Shown here piece by piece: positions 12,283 through 24,356 of a DNA stretch of 64,000 nt. This DNA is from Silene latifolia (taxonomy: Eukaryota; Streptophyta; Magnoliopsida; Caryophyllales; Caryophyllaceae): assembly GCF_048544455.1 (NCBI RefSeq), contig NC_133534.1, positions 92,099,637 through 92,163,636 on the forward strand, in the 5' to 3' direction. How positions within the stretch are numbered: the first letter of the stretch is position 1; the number at the start of each line of letters is the position of its first letter. Under the pieces are notes generated by a model, which had not been told where the DNA came from, ran no database searches, and saw nothing but the letters and a program-made list of their open reading frames with translations. The translations under genes were made by a program, and so were the position numbers.

Positions 12283-14249
12283 CTACTCATCAGCCTCTTC
12301 ATCGCTGTCGCACATGTCCTCCACCGTCACCCTGAAGTCCGGGTCTACCTCCTGCTCTCTCCTTCTCCTCTGCTCAGCTCGAGCTCTCTCCGCCGCCGCC
12401 GCCGGGTCCTCGTCCTCCTCCTCCTCCTCCTCCTCCTCCTCAGCAGACTCTGGGTACCCCTCAGCTGGGTACCGGTAAAAGGAAGGGTGTTTCAAACCCT
12501 CTAGGATCGGACGGTGTCGACTCAAGTGGTACTCGTATAGTGGGAACAAAGTCAAAGCTAAGTCCCGCTCCATATGAGCCTGTCTCTCTGCAATCTGAAC
12601 TAACAAACCGTCACGACGCCCTTGGTCCATGACCGAGGACGCCTCAAAGGGTGGTGGAGATACAAAATTAGCCGGTAGGACCGGCTGTGTCTGTGTCTGG
12701 TCGGCGGGTGCGGGAGTAGGAGTAGAGGTAGGGATCGGGGTAGGTGTAGGAGTGGCCGTGGAAGGCTGGCTGCTCCCAGAAGGTGTGGACCCCTCTCCGG
12801 TCTCAAGTCTACGCCGCTTCTTATCGGCGGGTAAAGTAGTAGGTGGTCGGACATGGAGGTGGTAGTCAGGCAGTGGTGGAAGTCGGGCGCCCCGTGCGAT
12901 AGTAGGCAAAGGGTCTAGACGGGGGAGAGTGGTGCAAGGTAAGCCCATAGACAAGGAACCGTCTATCTTCCAGATCGGTAGTCTGTGGTCAGCCAATGCT
13001 GAGAATGCATGGCATCTAGGCTCAAATACCTCTCTCCCGGGAGGTACGGTAAGTCACGAGGCTAGATAGGGAAAAGGGAACGAGCAAGAATGGTGGTTAT
13101 GCCACCGCAGACAATAGATCCCGTGACCTTCTTCCCCTGGGCCTGGAAGTACTAGGCGGTCAGATAGGCAATGTTGAGGGTAAAAGGACCCTCGCAGTCA
13201 ATGTTCAGGTAACCGCCTAAGATGGAGAGCTCGTTGTTGTTGATGTTGTTTGGCTCCCTACGGCCAAAAATGGTGCTCCCCATCAGTCTAAGAAAGTAAT
13301 GGGCAGGGGGAAGGTGGACCTGTGCGAGCTTTCGCTCGGGAAAGGTGGTCTAGGCTAAAGTCCGCCAAAGTTGACGAATGACCTTCCTCGGGACAGTAGT
13401 GTCGCCCGTAAAGGAAAGGTCGAGTCGGGTACCAAACTCTTCCAATGCCATCAAAAAAGTCCGGTTGAACAACCGGAATGACACGGAAAGACTAGTGGGG
13501 GCAGCGTCGTGTGCCCCGGAGGAGAAGGTGAAGGAGCTGAGGAACTCAAGACTCAGCTCCAGAAAGGTGTGGCCTCTCATAGTGATGAGTCTGGCCATCC
13601 CCGTGGCCCGTAAAAGCTCACAAACTGACTCGTAGGAGCCGAGTCTCTCAAGTGCCGGTCGGTCTAAGAACCGGGTAGGGAAAAACTCACAGCCAACTAG
13701 GTTATAAAACCTCTTACGATGTACATCGTTAACGAAAATTACCTGCGGGAACTCAGGGTGGGAGTCGAGGGAGTCGTCCCCTCGGACAGTGACCGTGCCA
13801 GAAGGAGAAACAGAAGTGGAAGCACTAGGAGCTAGCGTAGCACGAGCACGTCCACGACCTCGGCCCCGACCTCTAGAACCTGAGTTAGAAGCCCGTCCAG
13901 TGACGGTGCGAGGAACTAGAGTCGTCCGAAAAGAAGCTGCAACTGTTGGTGAGTCCGCCACAGGTGTGCTCACCGTGGCTGAAGTAGAGGCTATGGCTGC
14001 TGCGACCACCACTAAGGAAGAAAGACTAGCAGCAGTGTTATCGGTGGTGGTGGCTGTGACTGAAGTGGCAGCCGAAACAGGGCTAGCAGCAGTGCTAGCA
14101 GGTGGAAAAACTGTACCACCAGCAGAGACTAAGAACGCAGGGGCTGCGGTACTAACAGAAGTGGAGGCGGTGGTGACAGAAGGGACCACCGTCTCAGGCA
14201 AGGATGGACTAGAAGTCGAGCTAGTAGATGGCAGAGAGCTAGAATCCAT
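12283..14249 (-). pseudogene. ATHILA ORF-like accessory protein (decayed)
   Basis: Resembles the second ORF of element D (18,782-20,395). The N-terminus (from 14,249) is Ser/Thr/Ala/Val-rich, then has an Arg-Gly box (RGRGRGRGRAR). A globular part follows with FPQVIFVNDVHRKRFYNL and a LELSLEFLSSFTF segment, which aligns with YPSLTLEFLSSL in D. Further on, GSTIF and GYLNIDC match GSTIN and RWLNIDC of D. The C-terminus has a Pro/Thr repeat, a Glu run and an Arg-rich/acidic tail ending at 12,283. Stops occur at 13,350-13,352 and about 13,152-13,154, plus a further stop and frameshift near 13,050-13,080. The function of this family in Athila retroelements is not established. Family call moderate to good; it is clearly a pseudogene. 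Confidence 0.75.
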
Positions 14250-14883
14250 CCTGAATAAAAAGGGCAGGGGAATTTGATAAGAAAAAGCATGAAAACAGTA
14301 TGATAATTCCCCTAGTCAGTCGTAAAATTCGACTTACAGCACAAAAATTGCCATTTTCCTCAAAAATTTCGAATAAAAGCATGTAATCAGCGATAGGGGA
14401 AGGGTAGCAGATGACAGTAGAAACAATTTACGCAACAATGTAGATAAATTGAGCAAACGACAGCAGCAAAAATTAGATGGCAGTCGAGAATTTCGACTGA
14501 AATTTGCCCTAATCGCAAATTTCTCACAAAAATTCGAATTTAACAAACAAAAATCAACGAGGCATGGGAATTAAGCATCAAGTAGTGTAAATAAAACATG
14601 GAATCGAAATTTTTGCCGAAACTTTCGACCCAAAACTGAAATCGAAACCCTAATTCCTAATACACTTCATAAAAGGCATAAATAATGAAATTAAAAAGCA
14701 ATGAGGTGTAGGAATTACTTACTTGATGCTAGAGATCCTACAAATTGCAATTAATCGACAAAGAGCAAGCAGAAAAGGCGATTTTTGATCGAAAAGACAC
14801 AAACCCTAATCCCACTAATAAACCGTGTAAAACAGCACAGATCGAGGGGAAAACATAGGGCTTTGAACGATTAATTAACAAAG
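14250..14883 (-). other. Non-coding upstream part of the Athila-like fragment
   Basis: This lies upstream of the ATHILA-type ORF on the minus strand. Repeated TCGAAATTT-like and GCAAATTTC-like pieces occur, but no gag, protease or RT motifs are seen before the copia-like LTR interrupts at 14,884. Confidence 0.5.
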
Positions 14884-14995
14884 TGTTGGAATATGTGTCC
14901 TCCGACAATATTGCGATCACAACTGTCAATCATGATGATCACATGTTTAAATCTCGATTTAAGAATACATGTGGGATGTAATGTTTTACAGTCAA

Positions 14996-15000
14996 CTGGT
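14996..15000. other. Target-site duplication of element D (left copy, CTGGT)
   Basis: CTGGT at 14,996-15,000 is repeated at 25,897-25,901, exactly flanking the TG...CA termini of D. A 5-bp duplication is normal for gypsy integrases and shows that D is a complete, unrecombined insertion. Confidence 0.9.
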
Positions 15001-16711
15001 TGATCGGTCCGTTTCGTGTTCACAATTAAATAGATGTGGTCGTTGGGTCACGTCCGAATCAAAACACAATTTATAGCTTCACAAACAACTCTACAATTAG
15101 TAAAGAGGCAAGTAAAGGTCGGATCCCAAGGGACGGGAATTGAGATGAGATTTCTATTGAAACTAGTGGTGTCTTAGGGGTGTCACAATTTGGGTTGATG
15201 TAGAAGGTCACTAAACTAAATAGCAATGGAAATAAACAAGCAAGATGAATTGAAAGGGTTGTAAACAATTGATAAAAAGCACTAGGGTGTCATGGGGTCA
15301 TAGGGGATTCATGGGAATTGATCATACAAACATGTTCTCAAATTACAATCCTAGGAAAGTTTGGGTCCCGGAGCCGAATCGATTAGATTCTACAACACCT
15401 ACAAGTCGACTTAGTCTTCCCTACTCAACAACATGCATGGTCTAATGAGACTCGAGTTGGTTTATGTCTTACAAGTCTCATTGAAAAGATAGGTGATGGG
15501 TAAAAAATGCAAGGATTCATAGGCTCGCATTTCATCAAACATAACATGTGCATGAGTTGAGATCAAAACAAGCAAGCAAATAAACCATGAAAGCATATTA
15601 ATTTAAGCATGAATCATTCCCCATGTTGGTTTCCCCTAATCACCCATTAACCCTAGCTAAGAGACTACTCACTCATTATCATGTTGATCATGCTAGCAAG
15701 GTTGTCAATCATACTAACAAAAGGAAACATGATGAATAAATGAAAGTAATTAACAATAATTAAAGAGGGATTAAGAGAATTATACCTACTAATGATTCCA
15801 ATAATAAAGCAAAGATAAAAGAAGTACTTGATGCTTGATTGAGAGGTTGTCAATCTCCCAATAATAACCCAAATAATCTTCAATTACCCAAAACAAAGGA
15901 TGAACAAAAGAGAGATTAAGGAAATAAAACTTGTATTAGAACTTGATTAATTGTTGATTAAAATACTAAAGAGAGATTTGATTGATATTAACTACTCTAA
16001 TTATTGATAAGAAGAACATGCTCTTCTAATTAGACTAATGGGGTATTTGTAGTGGAAATTAGGGAGATGCATTAGGGTTAACTAAGGGCTAAACTAGTAA
16101 TTACACTTTTTAGATTGAGCAGGGAGGAGCCGATATTTTTCGAAGGAAGGGCTTCTTTCTTTGTAGCTTGGAGAAGACGAAATTGTGCTGTACAGGAATC
16201 CGTGCGTTTTGGAGTCGGGACGGGCGGATTCTGGCGGTGGAACACGGGCGTCTTCAAGTGAATCCGGGCGGATTCTGGTGGCTGCAAACCCGAGCATCTT
16301 AAGGAGAAAACGCACGGATTGTGCTTGTGGAGGACGGGCGGATTGTGGAGAAACCGCACGGATTGTACCTCAGCAACATTTCTTCTTCTTTTCTTCCCTT
16401 TTCTTCATAAATTCCTTGGGGATTTCCTTGAGGGCTCAAGGATCCTTTCTCAACATTGCTCATCTACTATAATATGTACAAAAGCCTTCTAATCTTGTCT
16501 CTCCTTGATGCTTGGTCATTGAATTCGATCAATTTAGTCTCGTTTTGCCATGAAAATGCAAGATTTGCACTCCTTTCCTACCAAGGGATCAAAATCTCTA
16601 AGAATATGCAAAACAAAGAACTAAAGACAATAAATGACCCAAATATGCACTAAAAAGCATGGGAACAAGGCTAATTCGGGGGCTAAATATGCGCTAATTA
16701 TGGTCACATCA
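15001..16711 (-). repeat. Element D 3' LTR
   Basis: Starts TGATCGGTCCG and ends GGTCACATCA on the plus strand. Nearly collinear with 24,357-25,896. It lacks about 57 bp that the other LTR has after TCTCAAATTA near 15,344, and retains about 220 bp (about 15,885-16,104) missing from the other. Word cluster at 16,197-16,370. Confidence 0.93.
16197..16370 (-). repeat. D word cluster in 3' LTR (CGGGCG palindromic half-sites)
   Basis: Repeated GC-rich words built on CG-GG-CG: GACGGGCGGATTC, CACGGGCGTCTTC and CGCACGGATTG types. GAATCCGGGCGGATTC at 16,260-16,275 has fully complementary arms. The surrounding LTR is AT-rich. Confidence 0.8.
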
Positions 16712-18781
16712 AATATCCCCAAACCGAAGCTTTGCTCGTCCCGAGTAAAGAGGTGACAAAGACTAGGATCATTATTTAACCTAACCTAATAACATAGCCG
16801 ATATGAGACAATTAGCGGGTCTCACTCCACCCCTTCAACTCACAACAAGACAACCATGAGGTAGGATGCCTTCTTGCAAGGGAAGGTGGGTCTTGCCAAA
16901 ATGGCGACACATCCAAACATTAAGCACACAAAATCAAATAATGGATGCATCTACAAAAGGAATAGCCACTTCCTCATCAAGTGGCGGAGGCAACTAAAAG
17001 AGAACAAATTTAAGAGCATGTAATCCTTCACAAATACTAGTTCAACAAATTAATAAGGCTAAGAGGATGGCACTAAATCATCTCCAAATGGTGTTAAACT
17101 AGACTACTTTCGTCCTCAATTTCCAAATGCTTTCGTCAAGGACGATCGGATAGTGGTGGAATGATGATCCCTATGATGCTAGTAGCATATGACATGACAA
17201 GTCTCGAATTCTCTACAAAAGTAAAGGTCATGGATCGTCCCACCCTCGACAAAGTGGGTTGACAAAAAGGCTTTTTGGGAATGAAATGCTCAAATCTTTA
17301 TACACAACGGGTGGATATGACTAGTATTCAAAATTTGACCTCATTTAACTTTCACATTTCAAAAATTTAAGATGGGGTTTGTCCCTTCCGGGCTAGTGTC
17401 CTTTGCTTTCGCCAATCGCTTATTAGGCAACCGGTTAACCTCTAGACAATAGCTTTTCGGGGTGATAGTCACTCTGTCTCTGGGCGGCCGAATTCACAAC
17501 CGTGTGGGGGCCCAATTCAATGGATCCCGCTCCAAAGCACATCGAAGTGGTACGCCTCCATCAAAACAATTAAATTTCTCAACATTTCAACATTTCATAA
17601 CATTTGAGGTTTCCTTGGCATTAAATTACTTCCACATGACAAAATTCTTTGAAATGAGCACTTCAAGCTTATTGACAGAAAATATTTTTGGGTTGCCTTA
17701 CCACAATGTCAATCAAGATCACCTAGACAAGTTAACCAAGTCCACATCGCATCACGGGGTTGGATAGGTGACTCACATGCAAACCCTTGACTAGGCTTTG
17801 GGTCATGGGTTAAAAGACACTAGTATGACACTATATAGGGTGTTTTACAACCATTCTAGTAGGCAAAGTCTTAAGTTGAAAAAGTATTTGTAATGGCTTA
17901 GTTGCTCTTGTCAAAGTTCTCAATTAGGCACTTTTCAAAATATTTTATCTAAATGCAACTACATGCAATGATGCAACTAATATATTCATCCTAATGCAAG
18001 TGATTCTATCAACTAATATGACATATAAACTAAATGCAAGTCCTAAATTCACATTGTTATACCGCATCAATCAAAATAAAGCCACATAGTCATTAACATA
18101 AAGAGGAAAAAGGAGATTGGAAAGATCATACCATGCGATCTTCATGATCCTCATGTCTCGGATGTGGCATAGTCAATCAATGTGAACAAGGATAGGACAA
18201 ACACAATATATACAATATATACAATATAACTACACTACAAAAGGAATAAACATGTTTTTGGGTTTTTCAATTTTCAAATTTTTATGGTTTTTCGAAATTT
18301 TTCAATTTTTTTGGATTTTTGAATAAAAGTTAATTTAGAATTCCCCATCCCCACACTAATATGGGCATTGTCCTCAATGGCCAAAATGATGGGAAATTAT
18401 GCAAACATGATGCATGATTTCTACACTAAATGCAATCTACACTAGTCTACACTACATGATGCATGGTTTTTGTTTATGACGGAGAGGATAATTTAGATTA
18501 CCCCCCGTTGTGTATGCATTAACTTCCCCAAACCGAGTTAGACACTATTGCTAATGTCCAAGGATGGGTGTAGTTCATGTACACACTATGCAATGCATGA
18601 AACTAATTTGTCATTTTGGATTTTGAAAGTGGGAACAATAAAATGAGAACACCTCAAAAAGTACCGAAGTGTGAGTCGTCAATGGTGCTAGGACTACTCC
18701 AACAATGATCAAGAAAAATAAATAAATAGAACAAAGAGAGAAATAGACGAACCTTGAGAGGGTAGGAGCCTCCAAAGCTTG
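16712..18781 (-). other. Element D 3' non-coding tail with PPT and hairpin modules
   Basis: No supported coding region. Next to the 3' LTR the element strand reads a hairpin and then GGTTTGGGGATATT (PPT) abutting the LTR. The hairpin is CTTTGCTCG (16,730-16,738), TCC, CGAGTAAAG (16,742-16,750), with one mismatch. A second module at 18,351-18,379 has CATTG-TCCT-CAATG (18,366-18,379). A third CTTCCCCAAACC copy is near 18,533, flanked by TAACT/AGTTA. A T-rich AATTTTT block lies at 18,255-18,325, as in G and the 11-15 kb fragment. Confidence 0.65.
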
Positions 18782-20395
18782 CTAATCTTCCATCATATCA
18801 TCACTATCATCATCTTCCTCATTAGAAGTGGTCTCATTGCCACTTCCCTCTTCACTTGCTTCTTCATCTTCTTCTTCACCTTGCTCATCATCCTCTTCTC
18901 CTTCTTCACTAGCTTCTTCATCAATGTTATCATCAACTTCTTCATTACCAACAACCTCATTATCACCCGGAACAACCCTAGATGCACTCGGAAATAGGAC
19001 TTCCTTATCCGCCCAACTAGGCAAAGGACATGATGGGTCAAGTAGTCCTTGCCTAGCTAAGTGTAAGAGGGGTGGATATTGAGCTAAGTAAGCGTTTTTC
19101 CGATCCTCAAAGGCTTGCTTGTGCATTGCTTGCATGAGAAGAGTCAAATAATCATTTCTTGCTTCAACACCTTTCGGCTTGAACTCTTGGTACTCAAAAG
19201 GGTAAGGTGGTGTGATAATGGAAGAGGAGGGTATTTAAAGTTCACCCTTTTGTTGTTGGATAATATACTCGGCCTCTTTTGAAAGGGGAAGTAGATAATT
19301 GGTCCGGTGGACACTCAATCGGCAAATATTTGAAGGCAAAGTGAAAGAACTAGCCTCACTAGTGAGCCATCCATACTTGGTGTCAAGAGGGTTATGGGCA
19401 ACCCACTTGTATTTGTGTATCATAGTATGCAAATCAACGGGATGACCACCTTCTTTTGCCTCATACTTGTTATCTTTGTTGAAGTTAGGATCAAAGTATT
19501 TAGCTAGGATAGTGACTAGGCCTCCATTCACAATAACGGTAGTGCCTTTATTCCCACAATCAATGTTGAGCCATCTATCCACCAATAGCCTTAGAAAGTT
19601 GAAAGGCTTGGTGTGTACTCTTCCAATGTTCAAAGCCGGCTCAAGAAGAACAAAATCGAGTTTGGTGAAATGGTTGGTGTCTTTTCTTGCATTGATGGTG
19701 CTCCCTACGACCTTGTGCCATACTCTTATGCCCGGATGGTGGACTAAAAGAGCACGACTCGCATGAAAGTCTTCAAATTTCCTTCCGGAAATCGCCTCCC
19801 AAAGAGGGTCGGGGTCATATTTGCCAACATTCTTAAAATAACTCGGCTCATCACTAAGACCCAAAGCTTCACCCAATTCCTTAAAGGAGATGCGCCTACT
19901 AACATTAGCTAGACGAAACTCGAGGTTCTCCATAGTCTCAACCTTGTTAACTTTCAAAGAACTCAAAAATTCTAAGGTAAGGGAGGGGTATGTCAATTCT
20001 TTTGATTCAAACAATTTCTCCAACCCCATGGCTTTGAAAAAGGCTCTAGTTTGCTCAAGGACACCCAATTTTTCTAAGGTATCTTCACATATAAACTTGG
20101 TGGATTGAAATGATTTTCTAGCAAACTTAGCAAAAGTGTCCCTATGGGTTTTGGAAATGAAAGTTACCTCCGGATAGTTTGCAAGTTGATCAATTTCCGG
20201 AGTAGTAGATGTTGTTGCACCCATGGGAGGTTGTTGTTGTTGTTGCACTTCCAAGTTTGGATTTGCTACCACCATAGCCAATGCTTTCTTTGCTTGAAGA
20301 GTCTTTTGCCTTAATGAAAGTGTCTTTGTCTTTGGTGCCTTTGCCTTTGTTACCTTTGTTGCTCCTTTAGTCCTTGCCATTGATGAATTAACCAA
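18782..20395 (-). pseudogene. ATHILA ORF-like accessory protein of element D
   Basis: Long minus-strand ORF downstream of gag-protease, in the position Athila elements use for an extra gene. The N-terminal ~50 residues are Lys/Ala/Thr-rich and basic. The globular part runs from YPEVTFISKTHRDTFAKFA to about residue 380, with LTLEFLSSLKV, ELGEALGLS, LLVHHPGIRVW and RWLNIDCG. A stop at 19,235-19,237 interrupts it. The frame continues to 18,782 as a strongly acidic Glu/Asp/Ser tail (from about 19,010). It matches the ORF at 12,283-14,249. This is the plant ATHILA ORF-1-type family; its role is unknown. No clear signal peptide or membrane segment is seen, so I do not call it an envelope. Confidence 0.8.
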
Positions 20396-21783
20396 GAAAG
20401 AGTGAAAAATCTTAAATTTCTAGTGCACCCAAATCGATTTAAAGATGAAAGGCTTTGCCTTTATGAATTCAAAAATCGACTCAAAGGTTGAAGATTTTGT
20501 GCTTGGTTTTGATTTTTATTGAAAAAGGAGTGATTGATTTGTTATTAAAAGGATGTTTTGATTTGATTTTGGTGAATGTAGTTGAGGAATTTTGTTTTTG
20601 TGATGGAGAGGATGAGGGTTTTGAGGGTTTTGAGTAGTGTTATGAATGAAGGAATGAAGAAATGAATGTGGGAGGGGTTTTATAAAGCCCGAAAAATTCG
20701 AACTGCAGGGGCAATCCTTGCGGTTTCTACTCGGGACAGGCGGATTCTGCCTTTTCTGGGTTGGGAAAAACTCGCCTAAAGACGGGCGTCTTTAATGGAA
20801 GACGCTCGGATTTGCAAACACGGGACGGGCGTCTTCTGTAGAAGACGGGCGGATTTCAGTCCAGTAATTTTTCTTGTTTTCCTCAGCCAAGAAGACGGGC
20901 GTCTTCCTTTCAGGACGGGCGGCTTTTTTAAGACGGGCGGATTTGGATGTAGGACGCCCGGATTCGGTGAAAGTCAAAATTTCAAAACTTCAGCTCATTT
21001 CAGGACGTGCGTCTTCTACACAACACGCCCGGATTGCTTGAAAACGGGCGGATTCTCCTGAATCCGCTCGTATTAGACCCCTTTGTACCCGGATTTAGTT
21101 CCATCCGTGTACAACGCATATCCCTTGTCATTTTTCCATTCTTCTTCATATCTTGTATTCTTCATTGTGGGGGCACTACTAAGGCATGGATAGCCTAGGC
21201 AATTGTCATCCCCACACTAAGCTAAAGCACTACACATTAATTGAAATTATTAATCCCTCCCTCACTTCTCTCAAACATGATAATTATCTTGATCAAAGTA
21301 TAGAAATCCAAAAATAAAAAAAATGCAATACAAGAATTGAAATGCAAGTTAGGGAGTTAGAAATATTTACAAATGGTGGTTTAGGGAGGACTCCACCAAA
21401 CTCTCATTCTTGATGAGATGTCAAGGGGGCATGTTCAAGGTGTTGTTGATGTTGCTCAACACCTTGAAGAAATAATCAAAAGCTTGTTCATTATCATGGT
21501 AGAGGTCTTCAATAGACCTTGGCCCTTGTTGTCGGTCTTGATCGATGGCATTACCAATGTAGGGATTAAAAATCCCTTCAAATTCGTCGTCCCAAAGATC
21601 ACAAACTTCATTAAGTTGATCATTGAAAATCTCTTGATTTGATGGAGACAACTTTCCCATTTCCTTTTATTGGCCAATGAGGCCATCTTCTTCTTCTTTG
21701 CTTGATTTTGGTGAGCTTTGCAAGCTCTCCTTGTCACAATTCACTTGCTCTTTGAATAGAGCATCTTCAATTTTCTTCTTCCA
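20396..21783 (-). other. Element D spacer between gag-protease and the second ORF
   Basis: Non-coding. It contains the large word cluster at 20,695-21,075. CATCCCCACACTAAGC (about 21,209) resembles the internal polypurine-like modules when read on the element strand. The pol enzymes that normally follow protease are absent. Confidence 0.7.
20695..21075 (-). repeat. D word cluster in spacer (CGGGCG palindromic half-sites)
   Basis: About a dozen words with the core CGGGCG or variants. AAAGACGGGCGTCTTT (20,778-20,793) and GAAGACGGGCGTCTTC (20,891-20,906) have complementary arms. Others combine a GAAGACG half with a CGGATT half. These are the same words as in the D LTRs, some 4-5 kb away. Confidence 0.85.
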
Positions 21784-24216
21784 TTAGAGTTCCGACTTCT
21801 TCCTTTCATCCTTCCGACTATAATGATCGATCATAAAACACGGTTCATGTAAACGAGGAGCTCTCATAGTCTTGTCAAGATTAAAAGTTATACTCTCATC
21901 TCCCACTTCTAGAGTGAGCTCACCATGTTTTACATCAATCACCGCACCCGCGGTGTGTAAGAAGGGTCTTCCAAGAATGATTGGAATGTTGGAGTCTTCC
22001 TCTATATCAACAATGACAAAGTCCACCGGGATGAAAAACTTCCCAATTCGCACGGGGACATCTTCCCATATCCCTAATGGTGTCTTCGTCGATCTATCGG
22101 CCATTTGGAGTGTGATATTGGTGCATTTAAGCTCTCCCATCCCCAACCTTTTACTTACCGAGTACGGCATAACACTCACACTAGCCCCTAGATCACATAA
22201 GGCTTTGTTGATCGTGGTGTCGCCAATGGTACACGGTATTGAGAAGCTTCCCGGATCCTTTAGTTTTGGAGGTGAACTCCCTTGAAGTATTGCACTACTC
22301 ACCTTAGTGAAGGCGATAGTCTCAAGTTTCCGGATCGACTTCTTCTTTGTGAGGATGTCTTTCATGTATTTCGCATAGGCCGGCACGTGATTGATTAATT
22401 CCGTGAAAGGAATTGAGACTTCCAAATTCTTCACAATTTCTATAAACTTTCCAAGTTGGTCATCAAATTTGGGCTTGGCTTGACGACTTGGAAAAGGAAG
22501 TCTAATCACAATGGGCTCCTTCTCCTTGACCTTATCTTCATTTTTCTTTGAAATTTCTTCTTTTGATGATTCTCCATCTTTGGAGTTTTGTACAATTTCT
22601 TCCTTATCACTAGCTTCCACAACTTCATCCTCAACTTGCTTCTTTGGTTCTTCATACCTTGTACCACTCCTCAAGTGAATGACACTAACCGTTTCATGTC
22701 TTGGGGGATTACTTTGAGGTGGTAATTGCCCCTTTTGTCTTTGTGAGTTTGAAGATGCTAGTTGAGTCAATTGTGTTTCCAACATCTTGGTGTGAGCTAG
22801 AATGTTGTTGATGGTGGTTTCCTTTGCTTGACTATCTTTTTGCATTTGGGTGAAAAACTCTTGTTGATTCTTTTGCATTTGGAGGACCGCTTTTTTAACA
22901 TCAAAACCTTGGTCATTTTGGTGATTGTATGGATTTTGATTTTGGTAACCTTGGTTTTGGTTGTAAAAGGGTCTTTGATTTTGGTTTCTCATGGGAGGTG
23001 GAGTGTAAGTTGTTTGAGGATTTTGAACATTTTGGCTTTTGTATGAGAGATTTGGGTGAAACTTGGTGTTTTCATTGTAATAATTGGAATAAGGGGTACC
23101 ACTCTTGTATACATGGAAAGCATTTACTTGTTCATTTGTTCCTCTACATTCACTTTGGTCATGTCCCAAAGTTCCACAATTCTCACATATCCCACTTGGG
23201 ATTGATGAGGATGCCGTCATGGCATTAACATGATGCTTTGGTGATTTTGAGGCTTCTTCAAGTCTAGCCATAGCTTTTTCAAACTTCAAATTGATTGTGT
23301 CAATGTGGGCACTAAGTTGAGCACCCAATTGAGTAACGGAGTCCACTTCATGCCTTCCTCCTCTAGTAGCCTTGCGAGGTCTACTATATTGTGAGTTATG
23401 GACTGCCATTTCCTCAATCTTGTTCCATGTTTGATTGTCATCAACTTCGGTGAACATTCCATTTGATCTCATGTTGAGAATGTTTCTTAAATCTTCATAT
23501 AAACCGTTCCAAAATTGTTGTACCAAGAACCATTCGCTAAGTCCATGGTGAGGACATCAGCGACAAATTCCCTTAAACCGCTCCCAAGCTTCATACAAAG
23601 ATTCTTCATCCCTTTGCTTAAAACCCGTAATTTGAGCTCTTAGCATGTTAGTCTTTTCCGGTGGGTAGAACTTTTTGTAGAAAGCTTGAGCCAACTTCTT
23701 CCAAGAATCTATTCCGAGAGTGGCCTTATCAAGGCCCTTCAACCATTGTTTCACGGTGCCAATTAGAGAAAAAGGAAATAAGACCCATCGAATTTGGTCT
23801 TAAGTCACACCGGTTTGAGAAATCGCATCACAATAGTCACAAAAGTTTTCCATATGAGAATGAGGGTCTTCACTAGGCATCCCCCCAAATTGGCTCCTTT
23901 CGACTAATTGGATAAAGGCGGATTTGACAATAAAATTTCCGGTTAGATGTTGTGGTGTGGGAGTACCATTGGGTAGGTTCTCCTCGGTGGGTACGGAATG
24001 TGATGAAAATTTAGGCATTGTAGGTTGATTTTGTGGGGTATTTTGTAATGGGTTCTCCTCACCTTCTCTTGCAAAAGGGTTGATGAACTCAATAGTTGGT
24101 TGAACAACCTCACTAATACCTCTCGAATTCCTCCTAGCAAATCTCCTATTGTTTGTCAAGGTTCTTTCAATTTCACGGTCAAAAGGTAACAAATCACCTT
24201 GTGACCTTCTAGACAT
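21784..24216 (-). pseudogene. gag-pro: Gag-protease of element D (Athila type), two stops
   Basis: Capsid/nucleocapsid polyprotein fused to an aspartic protease, about 810 codons. I choose the ATG at 24,216 (MSRRSQG), because G begins at the same motif. The capsid part includes QFGGMPSEDPHSHMENF and WLKGLDKATLGIDSWKKLAQAF. A CCHC zinc knuckle (CENCGTLGHDQSEC) lies near residues 344-357. It is followed by a Gln/Asn-rich linker and an acidic linker. The protease has active-site DLGAS near residue 675 and the flap/C-terminal ILGRPFLHTAGAVIDV. Stops at 23,800-23,802 and 23,557-23,559 lie at conserved positions and fit C-to-T changes. The reading frame is otherwise intact and ends at 21,784 with no RT downstream. 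Confidence 0.9.
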
Positions 24217-24334
24217 GCAAAATATCAAACAACTCGAAAACAATTAGAACAAACCTTGAGGAGTTTTACTTCCCTAAGGTAAAGAAAGACACAACTAATA
24301 ACAATAAAAGAAAATCTAAATCAAGTAAACACCG

Positions 24335-24352
24335 TCCCCGGCAACGGCGCCA
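24335..24352 (-). other. Primer-binding site, tRNA-Asp type (element D)
   Basis: The plus strand reads TCCCCGGCAACGGCGCCA, the 3' end of a tRNA-Asp; its complement is the PBS typical of Athila-type elements. It lies 4 nt inside the 5' LTR boundary at 24,357. The identical 18 nt occur in G. Confidence 0.85.
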
Positions 24353-24356
24353 TTTT

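Larger units (their letters stand above)
11054..14883 (-). mobile_element. 3' half of a decayed minus-strand Athila-like element
   Basis: The stretch carries an ATHILA-type accessory ORF (14,249 to 12,283, minus strand) followed by a non-coding tail. That tail matches the 3' region of element G at 34,700-35,500: a T-rich block, a GACAAAAAGGC-containing block, TTTTTTGAAATTT-type runs and a CTTCCCCAAACC-hairpin module. It is cut on the right by a copia-like LTR starting at 14,884 and on the left by the Tekay 3' LTR ending at 11,053. No LTR of its own remains here. Confidence 0.7.

Noticed and set aside
13789..14277. 162-residue plus-strand ORF rich in Val/Ala/Glu
   Set aside because: Antisense shadow of the low-complexity N-terminus of the ATHILA-type ORF.
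18782..20395. Envelope-like protein
   Set aside because: Position fits the extra gene of Athila elements, but I see no signal peptide, membrane anchor or cleavage site, so only the ATHILA-type family call is kept.
21872..22285. 137-residue plus-strand ORF
   Set aside because: Antisense shadow of the D protease domain; the same shadow appears in G at 36,232-36,615.
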